Shown here: one piece after another, positions 6,443-7,054 of the stretch
Numbering within the stretch: the stretch's first letter is position 1
Layout: the number at the start of each line of letters is the position of its first letter
Source of the DNA: DAOTVY01 sp041082245
GTDB lineage: Bacteria; Chloroflexota; Chloroflexia; DTKN01
Direction of reading: 5' to 3'
Length of the DNA: 7,054 nucleotides
Assembly (NCBI GenBank): GCA_041082245.1
Contig: JBDOIE010000091.1
Span: 1-7,054, forward strand
Notes under the pieces: model-generated
Database searches by the model: none
Seen by the model: only the letters and a program-made list of their open reading frames with translations
What the model was told of the DNA's origin: nothing
Translations under genes and position numbers: made by a program

Positions 6443-7054
6443 GCGCGCGCGTCGTAGTGTTCAGCTCGGTCCATTCCCCGTTTGACGGCCGCATTTTCCA
6501 TCGCGAATGCCGTACCCTGGCTGCGTCCGGCCATACCGTAACGCTCATCGCCCCGGCAGATTTTGACCGGCAGCAGCGCGACGGGGTCACCGTGCTAGGC
6601 GTGCCGAAGCCCGCCCGGCGCCTCGGGCGCATCCGCACCTGGTGGCGGCTCTTCCGCGAGGCTCTGCGGCTGGGCCCCGATGTCGTCCATTTCCACGACC
6701 CTGAGCTCCTGCTCCTCGTTCCCCTGTTCCGCCTGTTGTGCGGAAGGCGCGTGCGCCTCGTCTACGACGTCCACGAGTACTTTGCCGATGCGGTGCGCGT
6801 GAAGCACTGGATTCCCCGGCCGCTGCGGCCGGCCGTGGCTTGTCTCGCCGGCCGGCTGGAGCGCTTTCTCGCGCACCGCGTGGACGGCCTGGTCCTGGCC
6901 GTGGAAGGGCAGGCTGCACTTTTTCCCGGCTTTCGCGGCCCCGTGGCCGTCGTGCGGAACTTGCCTCTGCCACCGGCCAACCCGAAACCCCATCCGGCGC
7001 TGGATGTGCGGGCCTTTCGGCTGATCTACGTGGGCCTCATCCTGCCCCAACGCG
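6439..7054 (+). CDS. Glycosyltransferase, GT4-like N-terminal half (partial, cut by window edge)
   Basis: The frame stays open from ATG 6439 to the right edge, giving 205 complete codons without a stop, so only the first half of the enzyme is present. The visible part is the N-terminal GT-B domain. It has FSSVHSPFDGRIFHRE (8-23), the hallmark opening of a GT4 subgroup (S-V-H-x-P-x-D-x-R-I), VVHFHDPELLLL (82-93), and YDVHEYF (109-115), all placed as in family members. The last residues, LIYVGLILPQR, look like the first strand of the C-terminal donor domain, where a glycine of an RG motif would follow. It begins in an ATGA overlap with the previous gene and has only a weak, distant purine stretch (GGGA at 6420), which fits translational coupling. 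Its base composition is richer in G+C than genes 3 and 4. It probably adds another sugar to the same glycan. Confidence 0.88.
   Translation, partial: MSARVVVFSSVHSPFDGRIFHRECRTLAASGHTVTLIAPADFDRQQRDGVTVLGVPKPARRLGRIRTWWRLFREALRLGPDVVHFHDPELLLLVPLFRLLCGRRVRLVYDVHEYFADAVRVKHWIPRPLRPAVACLAGRLERFLAHRVDGLVLAVEGQAALFPGFRGPVAVVRNLPLPPANPKPHPALDVRAFRLIYVGLILPQR

Noticed and set aside
5883..6638. A 251-residue minus-strand frame across the junction of the last two glycosyltransferases
   Set aside because: It is antisense to two genes with clear GT4 motifs, and is Arg/Pro-rich with no domain signature.

Overview
The window is one continuous stretch of a bacterial surface-polysaccharide (exopolysaccharide, capsule or O-antigen type) biosynthesis operon. 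All seven genes lie on the + strand, junctions are overlapping or nearly so, and no intergenic gap exceeds 12 bases. The DNA is clearly G+C-rich. Ribosome-binding sites are strong where present (GGAGGAGG, GAGGAGG, AGAGGAG), and they serve GTG and TTG as well as ATG starts. This combination fits a high-G+C bacterium such as a G+C-rich Firmicute or a Chloroflexota-like thermophile, but the taxonomic guess is weak and rests on general impression only. There are no RNA genes, mobile elements, CRISPR arrays, promoters or terminators that I can support, so the operon probably begins before and ends after the window.

Layout, left to right: (1) 49-1362, a Wzx/MOP-type flippase with about 12 membrane segments. 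(2) 1355-2647, a GT-B glycosyltransferase starting at GTG. (3) 2647-3609, an extended SDR closely resembling the GDP-4-keto-6-deoxy-mannose reductase Rmd. (4) 3622-4611, a second extended SDR resembling LegB-type NDP-sugar 4,6-dehydratases. (5) 4614-5330, a short, single-domain sugar-1-phosphate nucleotidyltransferase of the GDP-mannose pyrophosphorylase type. (6) 5327-6442, a GT4-type glycosyltransferase starting at TTG. (7) 6439 to beyond the right edge, a third GT-B glycosyltransferase, truncated by the window.

How they may work together (inference): genes 5, 4 and 3, in that order of action, would form a compact activated-sugar module. It would activate a sugar-1-phosphate, dehydrate the NDP-sugar to a 4-keto-6-deoxy intermediate, and reduce C4 to give an NDP-6-deoxyhexose. 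The glycosyltransferases (genes 2, 6, 7) would build a repeat unit on a lipid carrier at the inner face of the membrane, and the flippase (gene 1) would move the lipid-linked unit across. An initiating phosphoglycosyltransferase, a polymerase and chain-length or export proteins are not seen here and would be expected in the flanks or elsewhere.

The most unusual point is the pairing of an Rmd-like reductase with a LegB-like dehydratase rather than a canonical GDP-mannose 4,6-dehydratase. This leaves the identity of the sugar open. Otherwise the window looks like an ordinary polysaccharide locus, and I found no evidence of a wholly new system.
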